From assembly GCF_031456495.1 (NCBI RefSeq), contig NZ_JAVDUW010000003.1:1-64000 (forward strand): a stretch of DNA of 64,000 nt. The letters are read 5' to 3'. A program made the translations under genes and the position numbers. The DNA comes from Pedococcus sp031456495 (GTDB lineage Bacteria; Actinomycetota; Actinomycetes; Actinomycetales; Dermatophilaceae). Every line of letters begins with the position of its first letter. The first letter of the stretch is position 1. Under the pieces are notes generated by a model that was given only the letters and a program-made list of their open reading frames with translations, ran no database searches and had not been told where the DNA came from. Of this stretch, positions 30,835 to 39,290 are shown in pieces.

Positions 30835-32214
30835 TCAGTTGTGGGCGTGCAGGGGCTTGCCGGCCAGGGCCAGGTGGGCCTCGCCGAGCGCTTCGTTCTG
30901 TGTGGGGTGCGCGTGGATGAGACCCGCCACGTCCTCGGGCAGGGCCTCCCAGTTGTAGACGAGCTGGGCCTCGCCGGCCTGCTCGCCCATCCGTGCGCCG
31001 ATCATGTGGACGCCGACGACGGGTCCGTCCTTCTCGCGGACGAGCTTGACGAAGCCCTGCGTCTGCAGGATCTGGGACTTGCCGTTGCCGCCGAGGTTGT
31101 ACTCGTAGGTCTCGACCTCGCCGTACTTCTCGCGGGCCTGGGCCTCGGTGAGGCCGACCGACGTGATCTCGGGGTCGCAGTAGGTCACGCGCGGGATGCC
31201 GGCCTCGTCGATGACGGCGGGAGACTTCCCGGCGATCTCCTCGGCCACGAAGATGCCCTGGGCGAAGCCGCGGTGCGCGAGCTGCAGGCCCGGCACGATG
31301 TCGCCCACGGCGTACACGCCCTCGACGCCGGTGCGCAGGCGCTCGTCGGTGACGACGTAGCCGCGGTCGAGGGTGACGCCGGCCTCGGCATACCCGAGCC
31401 CGTCGGTGACCGGACCGCGGCCGACGGCCACGAGCAGCAGGTCCGCCTCGATGGTGTCGCCACCCTCGAGCGAGACGGTCACGGTGTCGCCGGACTGGGT
31501 GGCGCCCTCGAACCGCACACCGGTGCGGAAGGCGATGCCACGCTTGCGGAACGAGCGCTCGAGCGTCTTGGAGACCGCCTCGTCCTCGGCGGCCACGAGC
31601 CGGGGCAGCGCCTCGACGATGGTGACCTCGGAGCCGAAGGAGCGGAAGACCGACGCGAACTCGACGCCGATGACGCCGCCGCCGAGGACGACGACGCGCG
31701 GCGGCACGAAGTCCAGCGACAGCGCCTGCTCGCTCGTCATGATGCGGCCGCCGATCTCCAGGCCCGGCAGCGACTTCGCGTAGGAGCCGGTCGCGAGGAC
31801 GACGTTGCGTCCCGTCACCCGGCGGCCGGCGACCTCGACGGTGGAGCGGTCGACCAGGCGGCCCTCGCCCTCGACGAGCTCGATCTTGTGTGCCTTGGCC
31901 AGGCCCTGCAGTCCCTTGTACAGGCGGGCGACGACGCCGTCCTTGTACGCGTTCACGCCGGACATGTCGACCGACTCGAACGTCGTCTTCACGCCGAACC
32001 GGGAGCCCTCGCGCGCGGTGTCGGCCACCTCGGCGGCGTGCAGCAGCGCCTTGGTCGGGATGCAGCCGACGTGCAGGCAGGTGCCGCCCAGCTTGCCCTT
32101 CTCGACGAGCGCGACGCTCAGCCCGAGCTCGGCCGCGCGGAAGGCGCAGGCGTAGCCGCCGCTGCCACCACCCAGGATGAGTACATCGAAGGTGGTCTCG
32201 GCCTCAGCCGGCAT
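30835..32214 (-). CDS. lpdA: dihydrolipoamide dehydrogenase (E3)
   Basis: 459-aa FAD-dependent enzyme that reoxidises dihydrolipoyl groups with NAD+. It shows the FAD motif GGGSGGYACAFRAAELG, the redox-active disulfide GGTCLHVGCIPTK, the NAD-binding VLGGGVIGVEFA and the C-terminal catalytic HAHPTQNEA. AAGGGAG precedes the ATG at 32214. It is first in an lpdA-sucB transcription unit; a palindromic element lies upstream (32296-32315). Confidence 0.96.
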   Translation of the reverse strand: MPAEAETTFDVLILGGGSGGYACAFRAAELGLSVALVEKGKLGGTCLHVGCIPTKALLHAAEVADTAREGSRFGVKTTFESVDMSGVNAYKDGVVARLYKGLQGLAKAHKIELVEGEGRLVDRSTVEVAGRRVTGRNVVLATGSYAKSLPGLEIGGRIMTSEQALSLDFVPPRVVVLGGGVIGVEFASVFRSFGSEVTIVEALPRLVAAEDEAVSKTLERSFRKRGIAFRTGVRFEGATQSGDTVTVSLEGGDTIEADLLLVAVGRGPVTDGLGYAEAGVTLDRGYVVTDERLRTGVEGVYAVGDIVPGLQLAHRGFAQGIFVAEEIAGKSPAVIDEAGIPRVTYCDPEITSVGLTEAQAREKYGEVETYEYNLGGNGKSQILQTQGFVKLVREKDGPVVGVHMIGARMGEQAGEAQLVYNWEALPEDVAGLIHAHPTQNEALGEAHLALAGKPLHAHN

Positions 32215-32295
32215 GCTCGCTCCCTTGCGTCGTGGGCATCGGACGGTCGTGCCGAGCCTGCGACAGGGCCAGGTCGTGGCCGGGCGCGGATCGAC

Positions 32296-32315
32296 ACAGT
32301 GCATCTTGTCACTGT
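32296..32315. promoter_or_regulatory. palindrome upstream of lpdA
   Basis: ACAGTG and CACTGT flank an 8-nt spacer. The element lies about 80 bp upstream of lpdA in the gap shared with the divergent small gene. It has the size of a dimeric repressor site; the binding protein is unknown. Confidence 0.35.
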
Positions 32316-32405
32316 TTGCAGGAGGGGGCGCAAGCAGGTCTCGCGGTTGCGGACGCGCGGTCGTCGCGGCGTGTCCGGTGCACGGGGACGGCGGTGTCGT
32401 GCCCG

Positions 32406-32411
32406 TATCGT
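32406..32411 (+). promoter_or_regulatory. -10 element (TATCGT) for leaderless small gene
   Basis: TATCGT ends 6 nt before the ATG at 32418. Confidence 0.6.
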
Positions 32412-32417
32412 TGGTGC

Positions 32418-32753
32418 ATGGCGTGGTGGAGACGGGGCGGCAGGAAGGCTCGCCGGGGTCCCTCGGACGGACCCAACATGGCGGTCGACCAGCAGGCGGT
32501 GCGACGGCACCTGTCGGAGTTCGTCTCCTCGCGCCGCGGGGTGGAGGCGTACGTCGAACCGCCCACCAACGTGACTGCGACGACGGTGATCCTCATCGCC
32601 CACGACGGCGAGTGGACGCGCCGCGCGGCCGGCTCGCGGCAGGCGGCGTTCGAGCTCGCGGCCGGGCTCGGCGTGCCCGTGTACGACGTGCTGCAGACCG
32701 GCTACCCGAGCCGGATGCGCGAGTGGAACTCGCGCCAGCGCGGCAAGAGCTGA
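32418..32753 (+). CDS. conserved hypothetical protein (111 aa)
   Basis: Small soluble protein with a basic N-terminus, a hydrophobic core strand TATTVILIAHDGEWTRRA and a C-terminal DVLQTGYPSRMREWN segment. I believe similar proteins occur near pepA and lpd in other actinobacteria, but I do not know a function. A second in-frame ATG (32478) would give a shorter form; the leaderless -10 favours 32418. Confidence 0.7.
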   Translation: MAWWRRGGRKARRGPSDGPNMAVDQQAVRRHLSEFVSSRRGVEAYVEPPTNVTATTVILIAHDGEWTRRAAGSRQAAFELAAGLGVPVYDVLQTGYPSRMREWNSRQRGKS

Positions 32754-32835
32754 CACGCGCCGAAAGCACTGGTGACCGCCTGCCCGGGATGCAAGGGTGG
32801 GAGGGACGAGCACACCCCAGCCACCAGGAGGCGGT

Positions 32836-33024
32836 ATGACTGGCAAGTCCGGGTCCCAGGGACCGAGCGAGGACGTCAAGCGCAAGTTCCGCGAGGCCCT
32901 GGAGAAGAAGCAGGCGCACGCCGGCCGCGACGTCTCCGACGACCACGAGCACGGCAAGGTCGACCACGCCCAGAACGCGGCGACGAACGCCACCCAGCAG
33001 ATGTTCCGCCGCAAGAGCGGCTGA
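32836..33024 (+). CDS. DUF5302 family protein
   Basis: 62-aa hydrophilic protein rich in Lys, His and Glu (SEDVKRKFREALEKKQ, then a His/Asp-rich middle and a Gln-Met-Phe-Arg tail), matching DUF5302. AGGAGG lies just before the ATG. Function unknown. It is followed by a strong terminator. Confidence 0.8.
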   Translation: MTGKSGSQGPSEDVKRKFREALEKKQAHAGRDVSDDHEHGKVDHAQNAATNATQQMFRRKSG

Positions 33025-33040
33025 GCGCGCGATCTCGACG

Positions 33041-33079
33041 GACGAGGCCCGCCCGGGGTGGACCCGGGCGGGCCTCGTC
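33041..33079. terminator. bidirectional terminator between DUF5302 gene and pepA
   Basis: Perfect 17-bp stem (33041-33057 with 33063-33079), loop GTGGA, between convergent genes. Confidence 0.85.
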
Positions 33080-33093
33080 GCGCCGCGCGGCGA

Positions 33094-34611
33094 TCAGCCG
33101 GCATACCCCTCGACGAGGCTCAGCAGCGTGCCGACGCCGTAGCCGGTCGCGCCCTTGGGCGTGTAGCCCCACGCGGAGCCCTCGTTGAACGACGGGCCGG
33201 CGATGTCGACGTGCGCCCACGGCGTGCCCTCGGGCACGAACTCCTGCAGGAACAGTCCGGCGGTGAGCATGCCGCCCCAGCGCTCGCCCTTGTGCGCGAG
33301 GTCGGCGACCGCGGAGTCGAGCTGCGCGCGCAGGTCGGTCGGCAGCGGCATCGGCCACGCGGCCTCGCCCGAGGCGTCGGCGGCGGCGCGGACGCGGTCG
33401 CGGAAGGCGTCGTCGTTGCTCATGATCCCGGCGACGCGGGCGCCGAGGGCGACCATCTGCGCTCCGGTGAGGGTGGCGATGTCGACGATCGCGTCGGGGG
33501 TGGACTCGCCGGCCAGGCAGATGCCGTCACCGAGCACCATGCGGCCCTCGGCGTCGGTGTCGAGGATCTCGACCGTCGTGCCGTTGCGCATCGTCACGAC
33601 GTCGCTGGGCCGCTGGGCGCTGCCGCTGGGCATGTTCTCGGCCAGGCACAGGTAGCCGGTGACCGTCACGGGGACGCCCAGCTCGGCCGCCGCGAAGACG
33701 GTCGCGGCGACGGCAGCGGCGCCGGCCATGTCGGACTTCATGGTGAGCATCGAGGCCGGGGGCTTGATGCACAGGCCGCCGGAGTCGAACGTGATGCCCT
33801 TGCCGACGAGGGCGACCGAGCCCTGCGCCTTCGGCGGGTTCCACGTGAGGGTGACGATGCGGGGCGGGTTGACCGAGCCCTGGCCGACGCCCACGATGCC
33901 GCCGAAGCCGCCCTTGAGGAGCGCCTTCTCGTCGAGCACCGAGACCTTGACCTTCGCGGATGCCGCAGCCGCGCGCTCCTTGACCGACTCGGCGAAGGAC
34001 TGGGGGAACAGCTTGTTCGGCGGGGTGTTCACGAGGTCGCGGGCGTATGCCTTGGCGTCGGCGAGCACCGTGGCGCGCGTCGCGGCGTCCTTGGCCGCCT
34101 TGCTGCGGCCGTCCGGCGTGACCACCGTGATGGTCGCGACGGGCTCGGAGCCCTTGGCGTCCTTGCCCTTCGGCGCGGGGCCGCGCACCCCGGCATACCG
34201 GTAGGCCCCGAGGGCGGCGCCCTCGGCGACGGGGGCGACCGACTCGACGCCGGTGGCGGGCAGGGCGACGGCGACCTTGCGCGACTTCCTCACCGACCGC
34301 AGTGCGGAGCCGGCGGCGCGGCGCAGCACCTCGTGGCCGAAGCTCGTCGTGGTCGCGCCGGCCTTGCCCAGGCCCACGAGGACGACGACGGGGGCCGCGA
34401 CACCGGGCACGCCGGCGACCGTGAGCACCTCGTCGGCCGCGCCCGTCGCGTGCAGCGCGGACAGCTGGCTCGCGAGGTGGCTCGCGGCACCGCGCGGCAG
34501 CCCGTGACCGGGGGCGAGCGAGGCCTCGCCGTCCTGGCCGATCGTGCCGAGGACGAGGACGTCGGCCTTGACGTCGTGGGCGGAACGGTCGGTCACGTTG
34601 ACGGTCGTCAC
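33094..34611 (-). CDS. pepA: leucyl aminopeptidase (M17)
   Basis: 505-aa cytosolic di-metal aminopeptidase. The C-terminal M17 domain shows GKGITFDSGGLCIKP, the metal ligands of MKSDMAGAA, and DTDAEGRMVLGD. The N-terminal domain starts at the GTG at 34611. The upstream purine-rich GAAAGAGAG is a weak ribosome binding site. Divergent from gcvT. It corresponds to pepB (Rv2213) in the M. tuberculosis neighbourhood. Confidence 0.95.
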   Translation of the reverse strand: MTTVNVTDRSAHDVKADVLVLGTIGQDGEASLAPGHGLPRGAASHLASQLSALHATGAADEVLTVAGVPGVAAPVVVLVGLGKAGATTTSFGHEVLRRAAGSALRSVRKSRKVAVALPATGVESVAPVAEGAALGAYRYAGVRGPAPKGKDAKGSEPVATITVVTPDGRSKAAKDAATRATVLADAKAYARDLVNTPPNKLFPQSFAESVKERAAAASAKVKVSVLDEKALLKGGFGGIVGVGQGSVNPPRIVTLTWNPPKAQGSVALVGKGITFDSGGLCIKPPASMLTMKSDMAGAAAVAATVFAAAELGVPVTVTGYLCLAENMPSGSAQRPSDVVTMRNGTTVEILDTDAEGRMVLGDGICLAGESTPDAIVDIATLTGAQMVALGARVAGIMSNDDAFRDRVRAAADASGEAAWPMPLPTDLRAQLDSAVADLAHKGERWGGMLTAGLFLQEFVPEGTPWAHVDIAGPSFNEGSAWGYTPKGATGYGVGTLLSLVEGYAG

Positions 34612-34721
34612 GGTGCTCTCTTTCTCGTGTTCAGGTCGCGACGGGCGTGGGAGCCCTGGGGCTGGTGGCCCTGCTCGCCGCAGGATAGCCCGGCCCGTGC
34701 CGCGTTCCCGTGCTCGGGCGG

Positions 34722-34727
34722 TAGCGT
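34722..34727 (+). promoter_or_regulatory. -10 element (TAGCGT) for leaderless gcvT
   Basis: TAGCGT ends 7 nt before the ATG at 34735. Confidence 0.6.
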
Positions 34728-34734
34728 TCGCGCC

Positions 34735-35841
34735 ATGAGCGACGCCGCCCTGAAGACCTCGCCCCTGCACGACCGCCACGTCGCCCTCGGCGCGAAGATG
34801 GCCGACTTCGGCGGGTGGGAGATGCCGATCGAGTACCCCGGAGGGGGCGTCGTCCGCGAGCACACTGCGGTCCGCACGTCGGTCGGGATCTTCGACGTGT
34901 CGCACCTGGGCAAGGCCCGGGTCTCCGGGCCGGGGGCGCGCGACTTCGTCAACCGCTGCCTCGCCAACGACCTCGGCCGCATCACCGAGGGCAAGGCGCA
35001 GTACACCCTGTGCTGCAACGAGTCCGGCGGTGTCGTCGACGACCTCATCGCCTACCTGCGCAGCGACGAGGACGTCTTCCTCATCCCCAACGCCGCCAAC
35101 ACGGCCGAGGTCGTGCGGATGCTCTCCGCGGCCGCGCCCGAGGGCATCACCGTCGAGGACCTGCACGAGTCGTACGGCGTCATCGCCGTGCAGGGCACGA
35201 AGTCCGACGAGGTCCTGCAGGCGCTGGAGCTGCCGGCCGGCCACGAGTACATGTCGTTCGTCGAGACCGACTGGCACGGGCACCCGGTGATCGTCTGCCG
35301 CACCGGGTACACGGGGGAGCGCGGCTACGAGCTGGTCCCCGCGTGGGAGGTCGCCGGCGAGCTGTGGGACGCGCTCGCCGAGGCGGTCGCGCCGTTCGGC
35401 GGCCTGCCGTGCGGGTTGGGTGCCCGGGACACCCTGCGCACCGAGATGGGCTACGCGCTGCACGGCAACGAGCTCTCCGTCGACATCACGCCGGTGCAGG
35501 CACGCGTCGGCTGGGCCGTCGGCTGGAAGAAGGACGAGTTCTGGGGCCGCGACGCCCTCGTCGCCGAGAAGGAGGCCGGGCCCAAGCGCGTCGCCTGGGG
35601 CCTGCTCGCGACCGGCCGCGGCATCCCGCGTGCGCACTGCGCGGTCAAGCGCGGTGACGAGGTCGTCGGCGAGGTCACCTCGGGGACGTTCAGCCCGACC
35701 CTGAAGAACGGGATCGCCCTGGCGCTGCTGTCGCCCGACGTCGCCGCCGGTGACGAGGTGGTCATCGACGTGCGTGGGCGCGAGGTGCCCGCGACCGTCG
35801 TGCGCCCGCCGTTCGTCGAGGTCGACGTCCGCGAGGGCTGA
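34735..35841 (+). CDS. gcvT: glycine cleavage system aminomethyltransferase (T protein)
   Basis: 368 aa; transfers the methylene group from the aminomethyl-lipoyl H protein to tetrahydrofolate. Family motifs include ADFGGWEMPIEY, FDVSHLGK and the GGVVDDLIAY loop with the catalytic aspartate, then GYTGERGYE and the C-terminal barrel segment TSGTFSPTLKNGIALA. gcvP and gcvH are not in the window. The ATG has a leaderless-type -10. It is followed 3 nt later by an OsmC-like gene. Confidence 0.95.
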   Translation: MSDAALKTSPLHDRHVALGAKMADFGGWEMPIEYPGGGVVREHTAVRTSVGIFDVSHLGKARVSGPGARDFVNRCLANDLGRITEGKAQYTLCCNESGGVVDDLIAYLRSDEDVFLIPNAANTAEVVRMLSAAAPEGITVEDLHESYGVIAVQGTKSDEVLQALELPAGHEYMSFVETDWHGHPVIVCRTGYTGERGYELVPAWEVAGELWDALAEAVAPFGGLPCGLGARDTLRTEMGYALHGNELSVDITPVQARVGWAVGWKKDEFWGRDALVAEKEAGPKRVAWGLLATGRGIPRAHCAVKRGDEVVGEVTSGTFSPTLKNGIALALLSPDVAAGDEVVIDVRGREVPATVVRPPFVEVDVREG

Positions 35842-35844
35842 GGT

Positions 35845-36324
35845 ATGCCGGGTGGCACCGACCACCGGTACCGCGCCCAGGTGCGCTGGGCCGGCTCGAC
35901 GGGCACGGGCTACCGCGCCTACCCGAGGGCGCACTCGGCGTGGGTGCCGCCGGCCACCGAGGGGTTCGACCTGTCCGCGGACCCGCACTTCCGCGGTGAC
36001 GCAGACCTGCCCAACCCCGAGCAGCTGCTCGTCCTCGCCGCCTCGTCCTGCCAGTTGCTGTCGTTCCTCGCGGTGGCGGCCCGGGCGGGGGTCGACGTCG
36101 TCGGCTACGAGGACGACGCGGAGGGCGAGATGCCGCACGACGCCGTGCCGCTGCGCATCACCCGGATCGTGCTGCACCCGCGGGTGACCGTCGCGCCGGG
36201 GACCGATGCCGTCGTCGTCGAGCGGCTGCTGCACCAGGCGCACGACGAGTGCTACATCGCGAGCTCCCTCACCACCGACGTGGTGCTCGAGCCCGTGGTC
36301 GTGGCGCCGACCTCTCCGTCCTGA
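35845..36324 (+). CDS. OsmC family protein (organic hydroperoxide reductase-like)
   Basis: 159-aa protein with the OsmC/Ohr fold. The two catalytic cysteines are visible in the expected contexts: ASSCQLLSFLAVAARAG and HDECYIASSL. The DLPNPEQLLVLA segment is also family-typical. It should reduce peroxides using dithiol partners such as lipoyl proteins. It begins 3 nt after gcvT and is probably co-transcribed. The start codon lies inside a CGGCATAC-family octamer (GTATGCCG). Confidence 0.85.
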   Translation: MPGGTDHRYRAQVRWAGSTGTGYRAYPRAHSAWVPPATEGFDLSADPHFRGDADLPNPEQLLVLAASSCQLLSFLAVAARAGVDVVGYEDDAEGEMPHDAVPLRITRIVLHPRVTVAPGTDAVVVERLLHQAHDECYIASSLTTDVVLEPVVVAPTSPS

Positions 36325-36326
36325 CC

Positions 36327-36415
36327 GCGGGTCTGCGCGCAGACCTCCGTGTGGCTGCGCGCGGATCCGCTCCCTGCGCAGTGGGACGCGGGTCTGCGCG
36401 CAGAGCTCCGGGTGG
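36327..36415. repeat. pair of 28-bp repeats with palindromic cores
   Basis: Copies at 36327-36354 and 36388-36415 agree at 26 of 28 positions. Copy 1 contains the perfect palindrome GGTCTGCGCGCAGACC; a related CTGCGCGCGGATCC lies between. The element separates the gcvT-OsmC unit from the next gene. Confidence 0.8.
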
Positions 36416-36439
36416 CGGGGCGTTGTCGGGGGTCGCGCC

Positions 36440-36445
36440 TAGGGT
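36440..36445 (+). promoter_or_regulatory. -10 element (TAGGGT) for leaderless LLM oxidoreductase gene
   Basis: TAGGGT ends 6 nt before the ATG at 36452. Confidence 0.6.
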
Positions 36446-36451
36446 CCGGTC

Positions 36452-37315
36452 ATGCGCTACGGATTCGTGGTCCCGTTCGCCGACGCCCGCCAGTTCGCCG
36501 AGCTCGCGGCCCTCGGTGAGGAGCGGGGGTGGGACGGCATCTTCACGTGGGAGTCGCTGTACGGCGAGCACGCCTGGGTGGTGCTGGGCGCCGCTGCCAT
36601 GACGACCTCCCGCATCCGGCTCGGGACGTTGTTGACGCCGGCGTCGCGGCACCGGCCCTGGGACCTCGCGTCGATGGTCTCCACCGTCGACCGCCTCAGC
36701 GGCGGACGCGTCGTGATGTCGGTCGGGCTCGGGGCCCTGCACCCGGGGTGGACGCGGTTCGAGCCGGACGAGGGTCGCCGCACCCGCGCCGAGAAGCTCG
36801 ACGAGGGGCTGGAGGTGCTCGCCGGCCTCCTGGCCGACGAGGGGTTCACCTTCGAGGGCCGCCACTACCCGGTGCGCGCGATGGGCGAGGGCGCACCGCC
36901 CGGACCGCCCCCGCCTGCGCAGCGGCCGCACCCGCCGGTCTGGGTCGTCGGCGCCTGGCGCCGCGGCCGCACCCCGCAGCCGTCGCTCGAACGGGCATCC
37001 CGCTGGGACGGCCTGCTCGTGTCGGTGGCGGGCGACGAGCCGCTGGAGCCGGGCACGGCCTACGACCTGCGCACCTACGGCGAGGTGGTGGGCAGGGTGC
37101 GGAAGATGCGGACGGAGGCCGGTCTGCCGTGGAACGGCTACGACGTCGTCGTCGAGGCGGACAGCACAGGCGAGTTCGTCCGGCTCGAGGGCAGGCCGCA
37201 GGACTGGGCCGACGTCGGTGCGACGTGGTGGGTCGAGAGCTGGTGGAGCGTCGACCCGGGACCGGAGGGTCTGGCCGAGGTGCGCCGACGGATCGAGGCC
37301 GGACCGCCGGCGTGA
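36452..37315 (+). CDS. luciferase-like (LLM class) flavin-dependent oxidoreductase
   Basis: 287-aa TIM-barrel protein of the bacterial luciferase-like family using FMN or F420. The N-terminal YGFVVPFADARQFAELA and the RIRLGTLLTPASRHRPWDLASMV region are typical, as is GGRVVMSVGLGALHPGWTRF. A Pro-rich loop (about residues 148-160) is unusual. Substrate and cofactor choice cannot be read. Monocistronic; convergent with the ABC ATPase gene. Confidence 0.85.
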   Translation: MRYGFVVPFADARQFAELAALGEERGWDGIFTWESLYGEHAWVVLGAAAMTTSRIRLGTLLTPASRHRPWDLASMVSTVDRLSGGRVVMSVGLGALHPGWTRFEPDEGRRTRAEKLDEGLEVLAGLLADEGFTFEGRHYPVRAMGEGAPPGPPPPAQRPHPPVWVVGAWRRGRTPQPSLERASRWDGLLVSVAGDEPLEPGTAYDLRTYGEVVGRVRKMRTEAGLPWNGYDVVVEADSTGEFVRLEGRPQDWADVGATWWVESWWSVDPGPEGLAEVRRRIEAGPPA

Positions 37316-37360
37316 GCACCCGCTGCTCCGAGGGGCTCAGCGCGGTGAGGGCGCGGGCGG

Positions 37361-38992
37361 TCAGTCCGCCGCGCGGACGAGGTCGGCGAGCACCTCGTCG
37401 ACCGTGAGGTGGGGGAGCGGCGCGACCACCTTGGCGACCTGGGGTGCGAACGCCGGCGACGCGGAGAGCACCTCCCGCGCGGGACCGTCGGCGACCACCT
37501 CGCCCTCCGCCAGGACGACGACCCGCGTAGCCACCTCGGCCGCCAGCTCGACGTCGTGCGTGGCCACGACCACGGCGCTGCCGAGGTGCGCCACCTCGGC
37601 GAGCACGGACGCGAGGGCGTTCTTGGCCCGGTAGTCCAGGCCGCGTGTCGGCTCGTCCAGCAGCACCAGGTCGGGCGCCGGCCCGTCTGCCGGCCGCGCG
37701 AGCAGCGATGCCAGGGCCAGGGCCATCCGCTGCCCCTGCGAGAGGCTGCCCACCTCCGCCTCGTCAGCGAGCCCCGGGGCGAGCAGGTCCAGCAGCACCC
37801 GTCCCCGCGTCGGGTCGCTCGCGCGGGCGAGCTGCCCGGACACCGTGCCCCCGGTGAGAACGGTTGAGGGGTCCTGGGGTGTCAGCACGACATCGGCAGG
37901 CGCCTTCACGCGACCGCGGGTCGGTGACAGGCGCCCGGCCAGCGTCGTCAGCAGCGTGGTCTTGCCGGAGCCGTTGCGGCCGAGGAGGGCCAGCACGGCG
38001 CCGGGCGCGACGTGCAGGTCGACCGACCGCAGCGCGACCACGTCGCCGCGCACCACGCCCAGGCCCGTGACGGCCACCCGCGCGACGCCGCCAGGACCCA
38101 CGACGGCAGCGCCCCCTTCGTCACCGAGGGCGCCCCTGGCCGACCGGTCGAGCCGCCGGCGCAGGTCGCTGCCCGCCCGTCTCGCCTGCCGCACCGACAG
38201 CGGCAACGGGTCCCACCCCATCGCCCGGCCGAGGCCGACGAGCGGCGGGCGGACGGGGGAGTGGCGCATCGCCTCCGCCGGGTCGAGCAGGCCCGTCGCC
38301 ACGCCACCGGTGACGAGCACGACCGAGTCGGCGTGGTGCACGACCCGCTCGAGCCGGTGCTCGGCCACCACCACCGTGGTGCCCACGTCGTGCACGAGAC
38401 GGTGCAGGATCGCCAGCACCTCCTCGGCGGCGACGGGGTCGAGAGCCGACGTCGGCTCGTCCAGCACGAGGACGCGGGGACCCGCCGCGAGGGCGGCGGC
38501 GATCGCGACCCGCTGCTGCTGGCCGCCGGAGAGCAGGTCCACCGGCCGGTCCCGCAGGCAGGCGAGGTCGAGCAGGTCCAGGGTCTCCTCGAGGCGCCGA
38601 GCCGAGCCTGACCCGGCCCCGCGGTGCAGCGCCAGCCCTCGGCGCACCTCGTCCTCGACGGTCGGGCCGAGGGGGGCGGGGTCCTGGCGGACGTACCCGA
38701 CGAGCCGTGCGCGCTCGCCGGTGGCGAGCAGGTGCAGCTCCTCCCCGTCCACCTCGACCCGGCCCTGCACGCGCGCCGGCAGGCTCGCGTCGCCGACCAC
38801 CCGAAGCAGCGAGGTCTTGCCGGACCCGGTCGGGCCGGCGACCAGCACGAGCTCACCCTCTGGCACCGACAGCGCGGGCACCGACAGGGCGGGCACCGAC
38901 ACGGCGTGAGCCGGCCCGACGGTGACGTCCACGTCGGGCGCACCGGCGGGCTCGACGGCATACCGGACCAGGACCCGGTCGAGCTCGATCAC
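37361..38992 (-). CDS. ECF-type ABC transporter double ATPase (fused A1-A2)
   Basis: 543 aa with two complete ATPase halves. Half 1: Walker A GPTGSGKTS, signature LSGGQQQRVA, Walker B VLVLDEPTSALD. Half 2: Walker A GRNGSGKTT, signature-like LSQGQRMALA, Walker B LVLLDEPTRGLD. This is the CbiO/EcfA1-EcfA2 arrangement for vitamin or metal uptake, yet no EcfT or substrate-binding S component is adjacent. A GTG at 38992 (GAGG upstream) and a TTG at 39001 are alternative starts. It includes a 15-bp triplicated segment near the N-terminus. Confidence 0.85.
   Translation of the reverse strand: MIELDRVLVRYAVEPAGAPDVDVTVGPAHAVSVPALSVPALSVPEGELVLVAGPTGSGKTSLLRVVGDASLPARVQGRVEVDGEELHLLATGERARLVGYVRQDPAPLGPTVEDEVRRGLALHRGAGSGSARRLEETLDLLDLACLRDRPVDLLSGGQQQRVAIAAALAAGPRVLVLDEPTSALDPVAAEEVLAILHRLVHDVGTTVVVAEHRLERVVHHADSVVLVTGGVATGLLDPAEAMRHSPVRPPLVGLGRAMGWDPLPLSVRQARRAGSDLRRRLDRSARGALGDEGGAAVVGPGGVARVAVTGLGVVRGDVVALRSVDLHVAPGAVLALLGRNGSGKTTLLTTLAGRLSPTRGRVKAPADVVLTPQDPSTVLTGGTVSGQLARASDPTRGRVLLDLLAPGLADEAEVGSLSQGQRMALALASLLARPADGPAPDLVLLDEPTRGLDYRAKNALASVLAEVAHLGSAVVVATHDVELAAEVATRVVVLAEGEVVADGPAREVLSASPAFAPQVAKVVAPLPHLTVDEVLADLVRAAD
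38861..38905. repeat. 15-bp in-frame tandem repeat, three units, in the ECF ATPase gene
   Basis: Three units of the form GGGCACCGACAGCGC encode VSVPALSVPALSVP just before the first Walker A strand. Confidence 0.9.
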
Positions 38993-39051
38993 GGGCCGCA
39001 ACCTCGCACCGGCCCACGGCCACCGTCAACGGTCGCCGGGCACGCCACGCC

Positions 39052-39057
39052 TAGAGT
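39052..39057 (+). promoter_or_regulatory. -10 element (TAGAGT) for leaderless 71-aa gene
   Basis: TAGAGT ends 6 nt before the ATG at 39064. Confidence 0.6.
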
Positions 39058-39063
39058 GGGCGC

Positions 39064-39279
39064 ATGAGCGACGCCTGGACCTGGACCTACCTCGACGCCG
39101 ACGGCCGCGAGATGAGCGGCGACGGGCTGGTGACGACGGCGTTTCCGTCGCAGTCCGACGCCGAGAACTGGTTCGGGGAGAGCTGGCACGAGCTGGGGGC
39201 GCAGGGCGTCGACGCCGTCAACCTGTGGCACGAGGGGCAGCTCGTCTACGGCCCGATGAGCCTGCGCGCCGCGGAGTAG
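39064..39279 (+). CDS. conserved hypothetical protein (71 aa)
   Basis: Small acidic, Trp-rich protein (WTWTYLDADGREMSGDGL, FPSQSDAENWFGESW, a C-terminal VYGPMSL). I believe close relatives are widespread in actinobacteria, but I know no function. Complete, with a leaderless-type promoter. Convergent with the DUF3043 gene. Confidence 0.75.
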   Translation: MSDAWTWTYLDADGREMSGDGLVTTAFPSQSDAENWFGESWHELGAQGVDAVNLWHEGQLVYGPMSLRAAE

Positions 39280-39290
39280 CGCCGGGGGGC

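Noticed and set aside
36018..36240. Possible frameshift or truncation in the OsmC-like gene
   Set aside because: Both catalytic cysteine motifs and the full family length are present in one frame.
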